Positions 25,979-36,300 of a DNA stretch of 64,000 nt are shown here, piece by piece. Source of the stretch: Caldimonas brevitalea. Its GTDB lineage: Bacteria; Pseudomonadota; Gammaproteobacteria; Burkholderiales; Burkholderiaceae_C. The stretch covers positions 868,001 through 932,000 of the forward strand of contig NZ_CP011371.1 in the NCBI RefSeq assembly GCF_001017435.1. Direction: 5' to 3'. The notes under the pieces were generated by a model that did not search any database, was not told the origin of the DNA, and worked only from the letters and a program-made list of their open reading frames with translations. A program made the position numbers and the translations under genes. The number at the start of each line of letters is the position of its first letter. Within the stretch, counting starts at the first letter, position 1.

Positions 25979-27064
25979 ATGAGACAAACCGTTGTTGGTG
26001 TTTTCGATCGCTATGCGGCTGCCCAGCAGGCCGCAAACACCCTGGCCGCCCGAGGCATCGACCCGGACGACATCCATGTCACCGCGGCCGATGACGACAT
26101 CGAGGCACAAGACCCATCGCTGCGTCGCGACGACGGCGGTGTGATGGGCAGTGTCCGCAACTTCTTCTCGGAACTGTTCGGGCCCGACGACGAACATGAG
26201 GTCGGCCAGTACGCCGAGGCGATGCGCCATGGTGCCGCGGTGGTGAAGGTGGACGTCGAAGACGAACCGCTGGTGGACGTGGCGCGTGAAGCGCTGGTGA
26301 GTGCCGGCGCCGTCGACGTCGAGGAGCACATGTCGCAGTGGCGCGGTACGACCGCGCAGGGCAGCACGGCGACGGGCCTGGACAGCGCTGGCACCAACAC
26401 CAACACCCTGAAGAGCGGTATCTCCGGCCAGGAGCAGGTGATCCCGGTGGTGAAGGAGGAACTGGAGGTCGGCAAGCGCAGCGTGCAGGCCGGCGGCGTG
26501 CGGGTGTATGCCCGCACTGTCGAGACGCCGGTGCAGGAATCGCTGGACCTGGCGTCGGAACATGCCCGGGTGGAGCGACGCCCGGTCAACCGGCCGGCCA
26601 CCGATGCCGACCTGCGCGCGGCACAGCAGGACCGCACGCTCGAAGTGCGCGAGACGGCCGAGAAGGCGGTCGTGAGCAAGTCGGCCCGGGTGGTCGAGGA
26701 AGTGGTGGTCGGCAAGGACGTGACGCACCAGCAGGAGGTCGTGCGCGACAACCTGAAGCGCACGGAGGTCGAGGTGGAGCGGCTGGGCGCCGGCTCGTCG
26801 CGGCCGTTCGAGACCTACGACACCGACTTCCGCTCGCACTTCGACACCAGCTATGCCGCGAGCGGCGCGCGCTACGAAGACTACCTGCCGGCCTATCGCT
26901 ACGGCCACGGCATGGCCGGCGACAGCCGTTATGCCGGCCGGCGCTGGGAGGACTTCGAGCCCGAACTGCAGCGCGAGTGGACCGCGTCCAACCCCAACAG
27001 CCCGTGGGACCGCTTCAAGCTGGCGGTGCGCCACGGCTGGGAGCGTGTGACGGGCTCGGTCTGA
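25979..27064 (+). CDS. YsnF/AvaK stress protein with N-terminal DUF1269/GsiB-17M-like fold and DUF2382
   Basis: A 361-residue soluble protein. The first 90 residues (TVVGVFDRYAAAQQAANTLAARGIDPDDIHV) resemble the N-terminal domain of general-stress 17M-type proteins. The central part (about residues 155-265) is a DUF2382 domain: VIPVVKEELEVGKRSVQAGG, then RVYARTVETPVQESLDL and VVEEVVVGKDVTHQQEVV. The last 85 residues are rich in Tyr, Arg and Asp (YDTDFRSHFDTSY to WDRFKLAVRHGWERVTG), as in other stress proteins of this group. AAAGGAG stands 6 bases before the ATG. A good terminator follows the gene. No enzymatic motif is visible. Confidence 0.85.
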   Translation: MRQTVVGVFDRYAAAQQAANTLAARGIDPDDIHVTAADDDIEAQDPSLRRDDGGVMGSVRNFFSELFGPDDEHEVGQYAEAMRHGAAVVKVDVEDEPLVDVAREALVSAGAVDVEEHMSQWRGTTAQGSTATGLDSAGTNTNTLKSGISGQEQVIPVVKEELEVGKRSVQAGGVRVYARTVETPVQESLDLASEHARVERRPVNRPATDADLRAAQQDRTLEVRETAEKAVVSKSARVVEEVVVGKDVTHQQEVVRDNLKRTEVEVERLGAGSSRPFETYDTDFRSHFDTSYAASGARYEDYLPAYRYGHGMAGDSRYAGRRWEDFEPELQREWTASNPNSPWDRFKLAVRHGWERVTGSV

Positions 27065-27087
27065 GTCGACCTCCGCACCCTCCAGTC

Positions 27088-27113
27088 AGCCGCGGCCTTG
27101 GCCGCGGCTTTTT
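27088..27113 (+). terminator. Rho-independent terminator
   Basis: Ten-base arms AGCCGCGGCC / GGCCGCGGCT around TT, running into TTTTT. It lies 24 bases after the DUF2382 gene and fits the standard pattern; the closing pairs next to the 2-base loop would be open. Confidence 0.85.
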
Positions 27114-27254
27114 CGTCGCCGGCGCGAGGCGGGCGTCGCTGCTGAACCGGCCCTCGCAAACCTCGAGAAAAGGCGATTTCCCCTGCCTTCTCCACCGCTC
27201 GCGCACCGGCCTCTTTGCGCACACTCTCCCCATTCCCCATGACAAGAGGCCGTG

Positions 27255-28310
27255 ATGCAGCGTCTGAACCGAGTCGACCTGCAGCGCTGGATTACCACCG
27301 GCGCCACTTTCCATCGCCATGACCTGTCGGCCCGCGTCGCCGCTCGCTACGGCGTGGGCCGCAGCACCGCGACCCGCGCCTTGCGCGAACTGATGGCGAC
27401 GGGCTGGCTGGAACGCGAGGGCCGCAGCCGGCCGCAGTACCGGCCCGGCGCGCTGCGCGAGGTCACCCACACCTATACCCTGGCCGGTCTGGACGAGCAG
27501 ACCCCCTGGGAGCGTGATTTCGCCCCCTGCTTCTCGTTCGCGGAGGGCGTCGCGGGCCTGGCCCACCACGCCTTCACCGAACTGCTCAACAACGCCATCG
27601 ACCACAGCGGCGGCCGCCAGGTCACCGTGTCGATGCGGCAGAACCGCACACATTTGCACCTGCTGATGAGCGACGACGGCTGCGGCGTGTTCGAGCGGAT
27701 TCGCGAGGCATTCCAGATCGACGACCCGCGGCTTGCGTTGCTCGAGCTGACCAAGGGCAAACTGACGACGCAGCCGGCGCGTCATACCGGCCGTGGCCTG
27801 TTCTTCACGTCACGGCTGTTCGACGTGTTCGACCTGTACGCCAATGGCCTGGTCTATCAGCACCAGCACTGGCAGCGGCGCGACTGGCTGTCGGCCAACC
27901 CCTTGCACCGGCCGGGCACCACCATCTTCATGTCGCTGCCCTTGAACACCACGCGCAGCCTGGCGCAGGTCTACGAAGAGCATGCGGCGGTTCACAGCGG
28001 GGCCGATTTCGGCCGTACCGTGGTGCCGATGCGGCTGGCCCGCCTGGGCGGCGAAGGGTTGGAATCGCGCGCGCAGGCCAAGCGCATCCTCTCGCGGTTC
28101 GAATCGTTCGAGACTGTCGACCTCGATTTCGCCGATGTGCCGGCCATCGGGCAGGCGTTTGCCGACGAGCTCTTCCGTGTGTTCGTGCAGCAGCATCCGC
28201 AAGTGGCACTGCGACCGGTGAACATGAGCCCTGCCGTGGCGCAGGCGGTGCGCGATGCCGGCATGATGCCGCCGCCGCCGGCCGCTGTCGCGTACGCCGA
28301 GGCTGCCTGA
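27255..28310 (+). CDS. Winged-helix / GHKL ATPase / STAS-like (DUF4325) regulator
   Basis: A 351-residue three-part cytoplasmic protein. Residues 1-70 look like a winged helix-turn-helix (DLSARVAARYGVGRSTATRALRELMATGWL). Residues about 95-235 are a histidine-kinase-like (GHKL) ATPase domain: N-box HAFTELLNNAIDHS with Asn112/113, G1 box SDDGCGVFERI and G2 box HTGRGLFFTS. There is no His phosphotransfer segment. Residues about 260-330 (GLESRAQAKRILSRFESFETVDLDFADVPAIGQAFADELFRVF) match the STAS-like DUF4325 module. Such fusions are thought to act as ATP-dependent switches, like anti-sigma-factor systems. GAGG lies 5 bases before ATG 27255; a GTG at 27252 is possible. Target genes are unknown. 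Confidence 0.8.
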   Translation: MQRLNRVDLQRWITTGATFHRHDLSARVAARYGVGRSTATRALRELMATGWLEREGRSRPQYRPGALREVTHTYTLAGLDEQTPWERDFAPCFSFAEGVAGLAHHAFTELLNNAIDHSGGRQVTVSMRQNRTHLHLLMSDDGCGVFERIREAFQIDDPRLALLELTKGKLTTQPARHTGRGLFFTSRLFDVFDLYANGLVYQHQHWQRRDWLSANPLHRPGTTIFMSLPLNTTRSLAQVYEEHAAVHSGADFGRTVVPMRLARLGGEGLESRAQAKRILSRFESFETVDLDFADVPAIGQAFADELFRVFVQQHPQVALRPVNMSPAVAQAVRDAGMMPPPPAAVAYAEAA

Positions 28311-28366
28311 CGGCACGGCCTTCAGGGCCTGCCTGCCCCGCAGGCCGGGCCCGCCTCGGCCGGGCG

Positions 28367-29566
28367 TCAGCCCGGCAAGGTTCCCAGGATCTCGTAGCAT
28401 GCCCCGGTGGTGTGGTAGTCGACCTTGCCGGCGGGACTCTTCTCGTCGGTGAGCTTGCGGTTGTCACGCGTCAGGATGCGGAACCACGCACCGTGCTCGT
28501 GATCGACCCAGTGCTGCCAACAATAAGCCCACAGCCTGTCGTACCAGCGCCAGTATTCGGCTCGGCCCGTGCGGTGGCCCAGCACCGCTGCCGCGGCGAG
28601 GCTCTCGCACTGCACCCAGTGGTATTTGTCGTCGTCGCAGACCGAGAAGTCGGGCGCGAAGCCGTAGTACAAGCCGCCGTGCTGCTCGTCCCACGCATGC
28701 CGGAAGGCGGCCTCGAACAAGGCCTCGGCCCGTGGCAGCAGCCACGGTAGCGGGCGGTGGCGCTCCAGGATCAGCAGCAGCTTGGCCCACTCGGTCAAAT
28801 GCCCCGGCTGGAAGCCCCAGGGGCGGAAGATGTTGCTGCGGTCGTGCCGGTTGTAGTCCCAGTCGGGCGTCCAGTCCTCACGGTAGTGCTCCCAGACCAT
28901 GCCGCCGGTGAGGGCGGTTTGCCGTTGCACGATGGACTCGGCGACCAGCGCCGCGCGGTCCAGGTAGCGGCGCTCGCCGGTCGCCTCGAACGCCGCCAGC
29001 AATGCCTCGGTCGCATGCATGTTGGCGTTCTGGCCACGGTAGGGGCGCAGCTGCCAGTCGGCACCGGCCTCGTCCGCATACAGGCCGTGCGCCGGCTCCC
29101 AGAAGCGCTGCTCCATCAGTTGATAGGTCTCGTCGAGCCATTCGCGCGCTTCGCTCACGCCGCCCCGCAGCGCATGCGCATAGGCCAGCAGCACGAAGGC
29201 CAGGCCGTAGCAATGGTGGGTCGTATCGGTCACCTCGGCACGCCCGTCGTGCCAGCGCAGCTGCCAGGCGTAGCCGCCGGTGTGCGGGTCGCGATGCACG
29301 TCGCGCAGGAAGCGCAGCGCGTGCCGCAGGTTGTCGCCAAAGGCCGGCTCGTCGAAATGGCGCGCCGCCATGGCCCACAGGAACACATAGCGTGTACTGC
29401 TGACAAGGTGCCGGGTGGTGGCGTCGTAGACGGTGCCGTCGTCCTTGAAGAACTGGAAGCAGCCGCCGCGAGGGTCGATGGCACGCGGGTGATAGAAGGC
29501 CAGGATGTCGCGAACGTGGTCGAGCACCGGCTGGCGGCGGTGGAAGTCGGGCAGGGGAGGGGGCAT
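28367..29566 (-). CDS. AGE-family N-acyl-glucosamine 2-epimerase / aldose isomerase
   Basis: A 399-residue (alpha/alpha)6-barrel protein of the AGE family, which interconverts sugars at C2 (for example GlcNAc/ManNAc, or unmodified glucose/mannose/fructose). Conserved elements include GGCFQFFKDDGTVYD, the TRHLVSSTRYVFLWAMAARHF helix, THHCYGLAFVLLAYAHAL, GQNANMHATEALLAAFEATG and, near the end, GKVDYHTTGACYEIL. The His residues in HCY, NMH and DYH are the usual active-site set. Bacterial D-mannose isomerases and cellobiose epimerases share this fold, so substrate is open. The start is uncertain: the ATG at 29566 has no clear ribosome binding site and a TTG at 29578 is in frame. It lies next to a glycan operon on the opposite strand. 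Confidence 0.8.
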   Translation of the reverse strand: MPPPLPDFHRRQPVLDHVRDILAFYHPRAIDPRGGCFQFFKDDGTVYDATTRHLVSSTRYVFLWAMAARHFDEPAFGDNLRHALRFLRDVHRDPHTGGYAWQLRWHDGRAEVTDTTHHCYGLAFVLLAYAHALRGGVSEAREWLDETYQLMEQRFWEPAHGLYADEAGADWQLRPYRGQNANMHATEALLAAFEATGERRYLDRAALVAESIVQRQTALTGGMVWEHYREDWTPDWDYNRHDRSNIFRPWGFQPGHLTEWAKLLLILERHRPLPWLLPRAEALFEAAFRHAWDEQHGGLYYGFAPDFSVCDDDKYHWVQCESLAAAAVLGHRTGRAEYWRWYDRLWAYCWQHWVDHEHGAWFRILTRDNRKLTDEKSPAGKVDYHTTGACYEILGTLPG

Positions 29567-29642
29567 GGGCTGGCGCAAACGTGGGGGTCCAGCCCGATAT
29601 GTTCACATAAAAAACAAAGGCCTGGAGCCGGCGTGCGGCCGG

Positions 29643-29885
29643 TCAGCGCGGCAGCGGGGCATCGAGCGCGTCGATCTTCGCGTGCAGTTGGGCCATCACC
29701 GCCTTGACCGGGTCCATGTCGGCCGAGTCGAAAGGCGCGATGCCGCGCGGTTCTTCGACCAGCGTCTCGCCCAGCCACACCTGGGCCGACCATTGCGCTT
29801 CGCGTCCGGTGACCTCGTATTCACCGCGGTAGGTAAATCGATCGCGCCGCAGCGCGTGGATGTGCATGCCTTGGAAAGTTGTCAT
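29643..29885 (-). CDS. Small 80-residue protein of unknown function
   Basis: An 80-residue soluble protein: residues 1-20 are HIHALRRDRF-like basic, then YRGEYEVTGREAQWSAQVWLGE forms an apparent beta-hairpin, ending with a helical part (VKAVMAQLHAKIDAL). It is not recognised. AAGGA lies 8 bases before the ATG and codon use fits the genome, so it is likely real. It ends about 77 bases ahead of the epimerase gene on the same strand. A T-rich stretch (TTTGTTTTTT in minus-strand reading) after it, near 29607-29616, may be a weak terminator. It is divergent from glf. Confidence 0.7.
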   Translation of the reverse strand: MTTFQGMHIHALRRDRFTYRGEYEVTGREAQWSAQVWLGETLVEEPRGIAPFDSADMDPVKAVMAQLHAKIDALDAPLPR

Positions 29886-30080
29886 CGTGTGTCCTTGAGA
29901 GGGCGCCGTTGCGTTAACTCGAGGCCGGCCGTCAGCACCGGCAAAGCCCGTGCCGGGGCGCGGCGACGGGAACAGGGCTTGCCAGGCGAGAGCAACCTCT
30001 CGGAACACGGCCCTTGAGGATCCGCACGCGGCCCCGGCGGCCCAGCGGTGGCAACCGCCGTCCCCTGCAGGAGTGCTGTC

Positions 30081-31276
<1,196 letters not shown>

Positions 31277-31280
<4 letters not shown>

Positions 31281-33535
31281 GGCCGCTGGAGCTGTGGGCC
31301 GGGCCCGAAGCGACGGTCAACCGGGTCGGCGACACCCACCTCGACCAGCTCGAGGCGAGCGGCTTTGCGGCGCGCCTCGACGACCTGGACCGCCTGGCCT
31401 CGCTCGGCGTGCGCCGCATCCGGTTCCCGTTGCTGTGGGAACGCACCGAAGTGGCGCCGGGGGACTATGACTGGTCTTGGGCGGACGAGCGGCTGGAGCG
31501 CCTTCGACGGCTTGGGGTAGCCCCCATCATGGGCCTGGTGCACCATGGCAGCGGCCCGCGCCACACCGATCTGCACGACCCTGCCTTCCCCGACAAGCTG
31601 GCCGGCTATGCTGCTGCCGTGGCCCGCCGCTATCCCTGGGTCGAAGCCTACACGCCGGTCAACGAGCCGTTGACCACCGCCCGCTTCAGCGGGCTCTACG
31701 GCGTGTGGTACCCGCATGTGCGCAGCGATGCCGGCTTCGTGCGCGCCCTGCTGCAGCAGATCCACGGCACGCGTCTCGCAATGGCGGCGGTGCGCGCCGT
31801 GAACCCGGCCGCGCGTCTGGTGCAGACCGAGGACATCGGGCACACCAGCGGCACCGAGCCGCTGCAGTATCAATGCGCCTTCGACAACCAGCGCCGCTGG
31901 CTGTCGCTCGACCTGCTCACCGGACGTGTCGACCGCGAGCATCCGCTCTGGTCGTACCTGAGCGCGTCGGGCGCGACCGAGGCAGAGCTCGAGATCCTGC
32001 GGTCCTCCCCCACGGCACCAGACGTGATCGCGCTGAACGTTTACGTCCCCAGCGAGCGTTACCTCGATCACCGCCTCGAGCGCTACCCGCCCCACCTGCA
32101 CGGTGGCAATGGCCGTGACGCCTATGCCGACACCGAGGCGGTGCGCGTGCGGGGTGCGGCGCTAGGCGGCTTCGAAGCCCGCCTGGGTGAGACGGCGGCG
32201 CGCTATGGCGGTCAGCTGGTGATCGGTGAGGCCCACCTCGGCTGCACCCGCGAAGAGCAGATGCGCTGGCTGCTCGAAGCCTGGCAGGCCGCCACAGCGC
32301 TACGCCAGGAAGGGGTGGACGTCGCGGCCGTCACCTTGTGGGCCGCCTTCGGCACCTATGACTGGGACAGCCTGCTGACGCAACGTCGTGGGCACTATGA
32401 ACCGGGCGCCTGGGATGTCCGCAGCGACCCGCCCCGGCCCACGGCCCTTGCCGCCATGGCACGTGAATTGAGCGCGGGCTGCCCGCCCGGCCACCCAGTG
32501 TTGCAAGGCCCCGGCTGGTGGCGCCGTGACATCCGCTGGCTGTACCCGCCCGAGGGTGCGTGCGAGTGCCGCGCCGTCCAGGGCCGCCCGCTGCTGATCT
32601 GCGGCGGCCGGGGCACGCTGGCACAAGCTTTTGCCCGTCTTTGTGTCTTGCGTGGCTTGCCCTACCGGTTGTTGTCTCGCGCAGACCTCGACATTGCCGA
32701 TGCCCAGGCCGTCGAGCAGGCCTTGCAACAGGAGTCGCCCTGGGCCGTGATCAATGCCGCCGGCTACGTGCGGGTGGACGAGGCCGAGCACGATGAGCGG
32801 CAGTGGCGCGAGAACGCGCTGGCGCCGGTCGTGCTGGCCCAGGCCTGCAAGCGATGGGGCGCGCGGCTGGTGACCTTCTCCTCCGACCTGGTCTTCGACG
32901 GGCAGGCCCGCCGTCCCTACCTGGAACACGACACGCCCCAGCCCTTGAACGCATATGGCCGTGCCAAGCACGCGGCCGAGCAGCAGGTGCTGGCCTGTTC
33001 CCCGGAGGCCTTGGTGGTGCGCACCTCGGCCTTCTTCGGGCCCTGGGACCGCTACAACTTCCTGACGCTCGGGCTGCAAGCCCTCGAGCGGGGTGAGCCG
33101 TGGCGCGCCGTCCACGACCAGGTGGTCTCGCCGACCTATGTGCCCGACCTGGTTCACGCTGTCCTCGACCTGCTGGTCGACGGCGCCGGCGGCTTGTGGC
33201 ACCTGGCGAACGCGGGCAGCGTGAGCTGGGCCGAGTTGGCGCGCCTCACGTGCCGGTTGGCCGGCCACCCGGTCGACCGTGTGCACGGCGTGGCGGCCCA
33301 AACGCTTGGGCCCTGCGCGCCCAAGCCCCTCTACAGCGTGTTGGCGAGCGAGCGGGCCGCTCTGATGCCCTCGCTGGATGACGCGCTGGCACGCTACTGG
33401 AAAGAAATGCCGGCAGGCCTGGGGATGGCCCCACCGCCGCCGACCTTCGGCCTGCCGCCCCACCAGCAGGGCTGCAACGGACCTGATGAGCAGCGGGGCC
33501 ACGGGTCGTCTGCCACCCGGGCCACCGCCGCATGA
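31277..33535 (+). CDS. Fusion of a GH1-like glycosidase domain with an RmlD-type NAD(P)-binding domain
   Basis: A 752-residue two-domain protein. Residues 1-405 are a TIM barrel of glycoside hydrolase family 1 type: FPLLWERTEV, then VEAYTPVNEPLTTARFSGLYG with the NEP acid/base Glu, and VIGEAHLG as the likely nucleophile region. Residues about 435-715 are an SDR/RmlD-like domain: LLICGGRGTLAQAFARLCVL, INAAGYVRVDEAEHDE, VTFSSDLVFDGQARRPYLE and YGRAKHAAEQQ with Tyr and Lys of the YxxxK pair. The usual GxxGxxG is GGRGTLAQ, a divergence. The remaining 35 residues are Pro/Gly-rich. It overlaps glf by four bases. It may build or trim a glycan; neither substrate can be named. Confidence 0.8.
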
Positions 33536-33734
33536 CCGCAGCACTGACGCGGCATCGCGCGGTATCGCGCGGCATGGCGCTTGCCAACTTGTGCACTGGA
33601 TCTTTCACAACTTGTCCACGACCGGCATCCGGCGCGGCGCACCTGCTTGCCCGCGCCGCGGTGTAGCGACGCCCGCGCGCAGGGCGAGGGCTGCGCCTGT
33701 GATGTCGCCGTCGACGCCATCACAGGAGTAACTG

Positions 33735-34955
33735 ATGACCCGACAAGTGCTTGCCGACGGCACCTTCCCCTGGCTCCGTAGACACGCCGCGCTGGCGACT
33801 GCGCCGCAAAGACCCGACCGTACGCTGATCTGCCTGTCCCATCTGCGCTGGAACTTCGTCTACCAGCGTCCCCAGCACCTGATGACCCGTTTCGCCCGTG
33901 AGGCGCGGGTGTGGTACTTCGAGGAGCCGGTCTGTGACGACACCCGCACCAGCCCCTGGCTGGAGCGGCGGGCCGAGGCCGGGCCGGTCGAGGTACTGGT
34001 GCCCCATCTGCCTGCCGACTTGTTCATGGACGCGGATGAGTGCGCAGGGGCGCAGCGTGCGTTGCTAGACGGCCTGCTGGCCGAAGAGGCGGTACTGGAC
34101 TTCGCACTCTGGTACTACACCCCGATGAGCGTGCCCTTCAGCGAGCACCTGCATGACGGTGCCGGGTTGGTGGTGTACGACGCGATGGACGAGTTGTCGC
34201 TGTTCCGAGGCGCCCCGCCGGAACTGGTGGAGCAGGAGCAACGCCTGTTGCAACGCGCGGACGTGGTGTTCACGGGGGGCTACAGTCTCTATGAAGCGAA
34301 ACGCCGGCTGCACCCCAACGTGCATGCCTTCCCGAGTAGCGTCGATGTGGCCCATTTCGCGCGGGCGCGCGAGGTGCTGCCCGAGCCGCACGATCAACGC
34401 CTCATCGCCGGCCCCCGCCTGGGCTTTTATGGTGTGCTCGACGAGCGCTTCGACATTGCGCTGGTCGATGCCCTTGCCCGGGCACGGCCGGAGTGGCAAC
34501 TGGTGCTGATCGGCCCGGTGGCCAAGATCGACCCGGAGTGCTTGCCGCGCCACCCCAACATCCATTACCTCGGCCCCAAGCCCTATGCCGAGCTTCCGCA
34601 CTATCTGTCGGGCTGGGACGTCGCGTTGTTGCCGATGGCGCTGAACGAGGCGACGCGTTTCATCAGCCCCACCAAGACGCCCGAGTACCTGGCCGCTGGG
34701 CGGCCGGTGGTGTCGACGCCGATCGCCGATGTCGTGCGGGGCTACGCGAAGGTGCGGGCGGTGCGGTTCGCGCAGGAGCCGGACGACTTCATCGAGGCGG
34801 TCGAAGCCACGCTCGCCGACGGCGATCGTGCTGCTCTGCGGCTCAGCGCAGATCGTGCGCTGCAAGGCATGTCATGGGACCGCACCTGGTCCGAGATGTT
34901 GCGCTTGATGGCGTGGCAGGGCAGCGACCTCGAGGTTCGCCGGGTCGCCTCGTGA
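33735..34955 (+). CDS. Glycosyltransferase, GT1/GT4-like
   Basis: A 406-residue cytoplasmic GT-B-fold glycosyltransferase. The N-terminal signature LICLSHLRWNFVYQRPQHLMTRFA is characteristic of one group of family-1 annotated transferases. Then VVYDAMDELSLFRGAPP ends the first Rossmann domain. The second domain has GFYGVLDERFDIALV, VLIGPVAKIDP, the acceptor-side YLGPKPYAELPHYLSGWDVALLP and the nucleotide-binding SPTKTPEYLAAGRPVVST. AGGAG lies 7 bases before the ATG. It is 199 bases downstream of the GH1/RmlD gene on the same strand and likely belongs with glf, possibly transferring galactofuranose. That link rests on position alone. Confidence 0.85.
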   Translation: MTRQVLADGTFPWLRRHAALATAPQRPDRTLICLSHLRWNFVYQRPQHLMTRFAREARVWYFEEPVCDDTRTSPWLERRAEAGPVEVLVPHLPADLFMDADECAGAQRALLDGLLAEEAVLDFALWYYTPMSVPFSEHLHDGAGLVVYDAMDELSLFRGAPPELVEQEQRLLQRADVVFTGGYSLYEAKRRLHPNVHAFPSSVDVAHFARAREVLPEPHDQRLIAGPRLGFYGVLDERFDIALVDALARARPEWQLVLIGPVAKIDPECLPRHPNIHYLGPKPYAELPHYLSGWDVALLPMALNEATRFISPTKTPEYLAAGRPVVSTPIADVVRGYAKVRAVRFAQEPDDFIEAVEATLADGDRAALRLSADRALQGMSWDRTWSEMLRLMAWQGSDLEVRRVAS

Positions 34956-35009
34956 GCGGGTGATGCCGGCGCCGTCCGCGACGCGCGCCGACGCTTGCAC
35001 CCACCCTGC

Positions 35010-36290
35010 TCAGGGCCCCCGGCCCTGCCGGTGCTGCAGCACGTCGAGCTGCGACACCGGCTCGGCCTGGTTGCCCCAGGACTGACGGATGTAGCTCAGC
35101 ACCGCGGCAATGTCGGCATCGTCCAGCACATGGGTGAAGGGCGGCATGCCGTAGGGCCGCGGGTTGCCAGCGGTGGCCGGCAGGAAGCCGCCGCTCAGCA
35201 CGACCCGCACCAGGTTGGCCGTCATCGGCATCGTCACGGCCCGGTTGCCGGCAAGCGCGGGATAGGCACCGGCAGCACCTTCGCCGGCGGCGCCATGGCA
35301 CGCGGCACAGTGCTGCTCGTAGACCCGCGCACCGCGCGTCATCGCGTCGGAGGGGGCCGGCTCGGGCTTGCCTCGCGGCGGCGGGTTGGACGCCGGCAGC
35401 TGCTGCAGGAACAACGCGATGGCGTTCAAGTCGGGTTCCGACAGGTGCTGCGTGCTGCGATAGACCACCTCGGCCATCGGCCCCAGCACGGAGCCATGTC
35501 GGGAGACGCCAGTCTTGAGCAGCTTCACCACTTCCTCGCGCTCCCAGTTCGAGACGCCGGCCTCCGCGACCGAGGTCAGCGAAGGCGCGTACCAGTTCTG
35601 CATCGGGATCAAGCCGCCGCTCAACTCGAGCGACTCCTCGGTGGCACCGAACACATTGCGGCTGGCGTGGCAGGCGTTGCAATGGCCCAGACCGCGCACC
35701 AGGTAGGCGCCCCGGTTCCACTCGGCCGACCGGGTTGCATCGGCCTGGTAGGGCGACGGCTCGAAGAACAGCACGCGCCATGAGGCCAAGGCCAACTGGC
35801 TGTCATACGGAAACCGCAACTGGTGCTGCGTCGCCGGGCGCTGCACCGGCGCCAGGCTGTGCAGATAGGCATAGAGGGCGTCGGCGTCCTCTCGCGTGAG
35901 GGCGCTGTAGTTCGGATAGGGAAAGGCGGGGTAGAGCAAGCGTCCGTTCTTGGACCGGCCATGGTGCAGCGCACGCCAGAACTCGCCGGAGGTCCAGCGG
36001 CCGATGCCGGTCTCGGCATCGGGCGTCAGGTTGGTAGCGTAGACGGTGCCGAACGGGGTTTCGATGCCCAGGCCGCCCGCGTAAGGAGCGCCGCCCCGCG
36101 CGGTGTGGCAGGCGATGCAGTTGCCGGCACGCGCGAGGTAGGCGCCCCGCTCGATCTGTGCCGCGGTCGCGGTGGCCGGGGTGAGGGTGTCGACCACCGG
36201 CTCTTCCCGCCACAGGTGCAGCAGCGTCACCGCCAACACGCCGATGCCGAGCAGGAGCAAGGCCGCGAGCAGGAGTCTGAGCACTCTCAT
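35010..36290 (-). CDS. Membrane-anchored triheme cytochrome c
   Basis: A 426-residue periplasmic electron carrier, resembling the cytochrome subunit of membrane alcohol, gluconate and aldehyde dehydrogenases. An N-terminal anchor (LLLAALLLLGIGVLAVTLLHLW) precedes three cytochrome c domains with heme sites CIACH, CNACH and CAACH at about residues 58, 203 and 331. Axial Met candidates include the Met in AFPYPNY-type loops replaced here, YGMPPF in the third domain and GSVLGPMAEVV in the second. The gene starts 10 bases after the dihaem cytochrome gene on the same strand, so they form one unit. No dehydrogenase catalytic subunit lies beside them; the partner oxidoreductase is unknown. Confidence 0.88.
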   Translation of the reverse strand: MRVLRLLLAALLLLGIGVLAVTLLHLWREEPVVDTLTPATATAAQIERGAYLARAGNCIACHTARGGAPYAGGLGIETPFGTVYATNLTPDAETGIGRWTSGEFWRALHHGRSKNGRLLYPAFPYPNYSALTREDADALYAYLHSLAPVQRPATQHQLRFPYDSQLALASWRVLFFEPSPYQADATRSAEWNRGAYLVRGLGHCNACHASRNVFGATEESLELSGGLIPMQNWYAPSLTSVAEAGVSNWEREEVVKLLKTGVSRHGSVLGPMAEVVYRSTQHLSEPDLNAIALFLQQLPASNPPPRGKPEPAPSDAMTRGARVYEQHCAACHGAAGEGAAGAYPALAGNRAVTMPMTANLVRVVLSGGFLPATAGNPRPYGMPPFTHVLDDADIAAVLSYIRQSWGNQAEPVSQLDVLQHRQGRGP

Positions 36291-36300
36291 CGTGCCCCCT

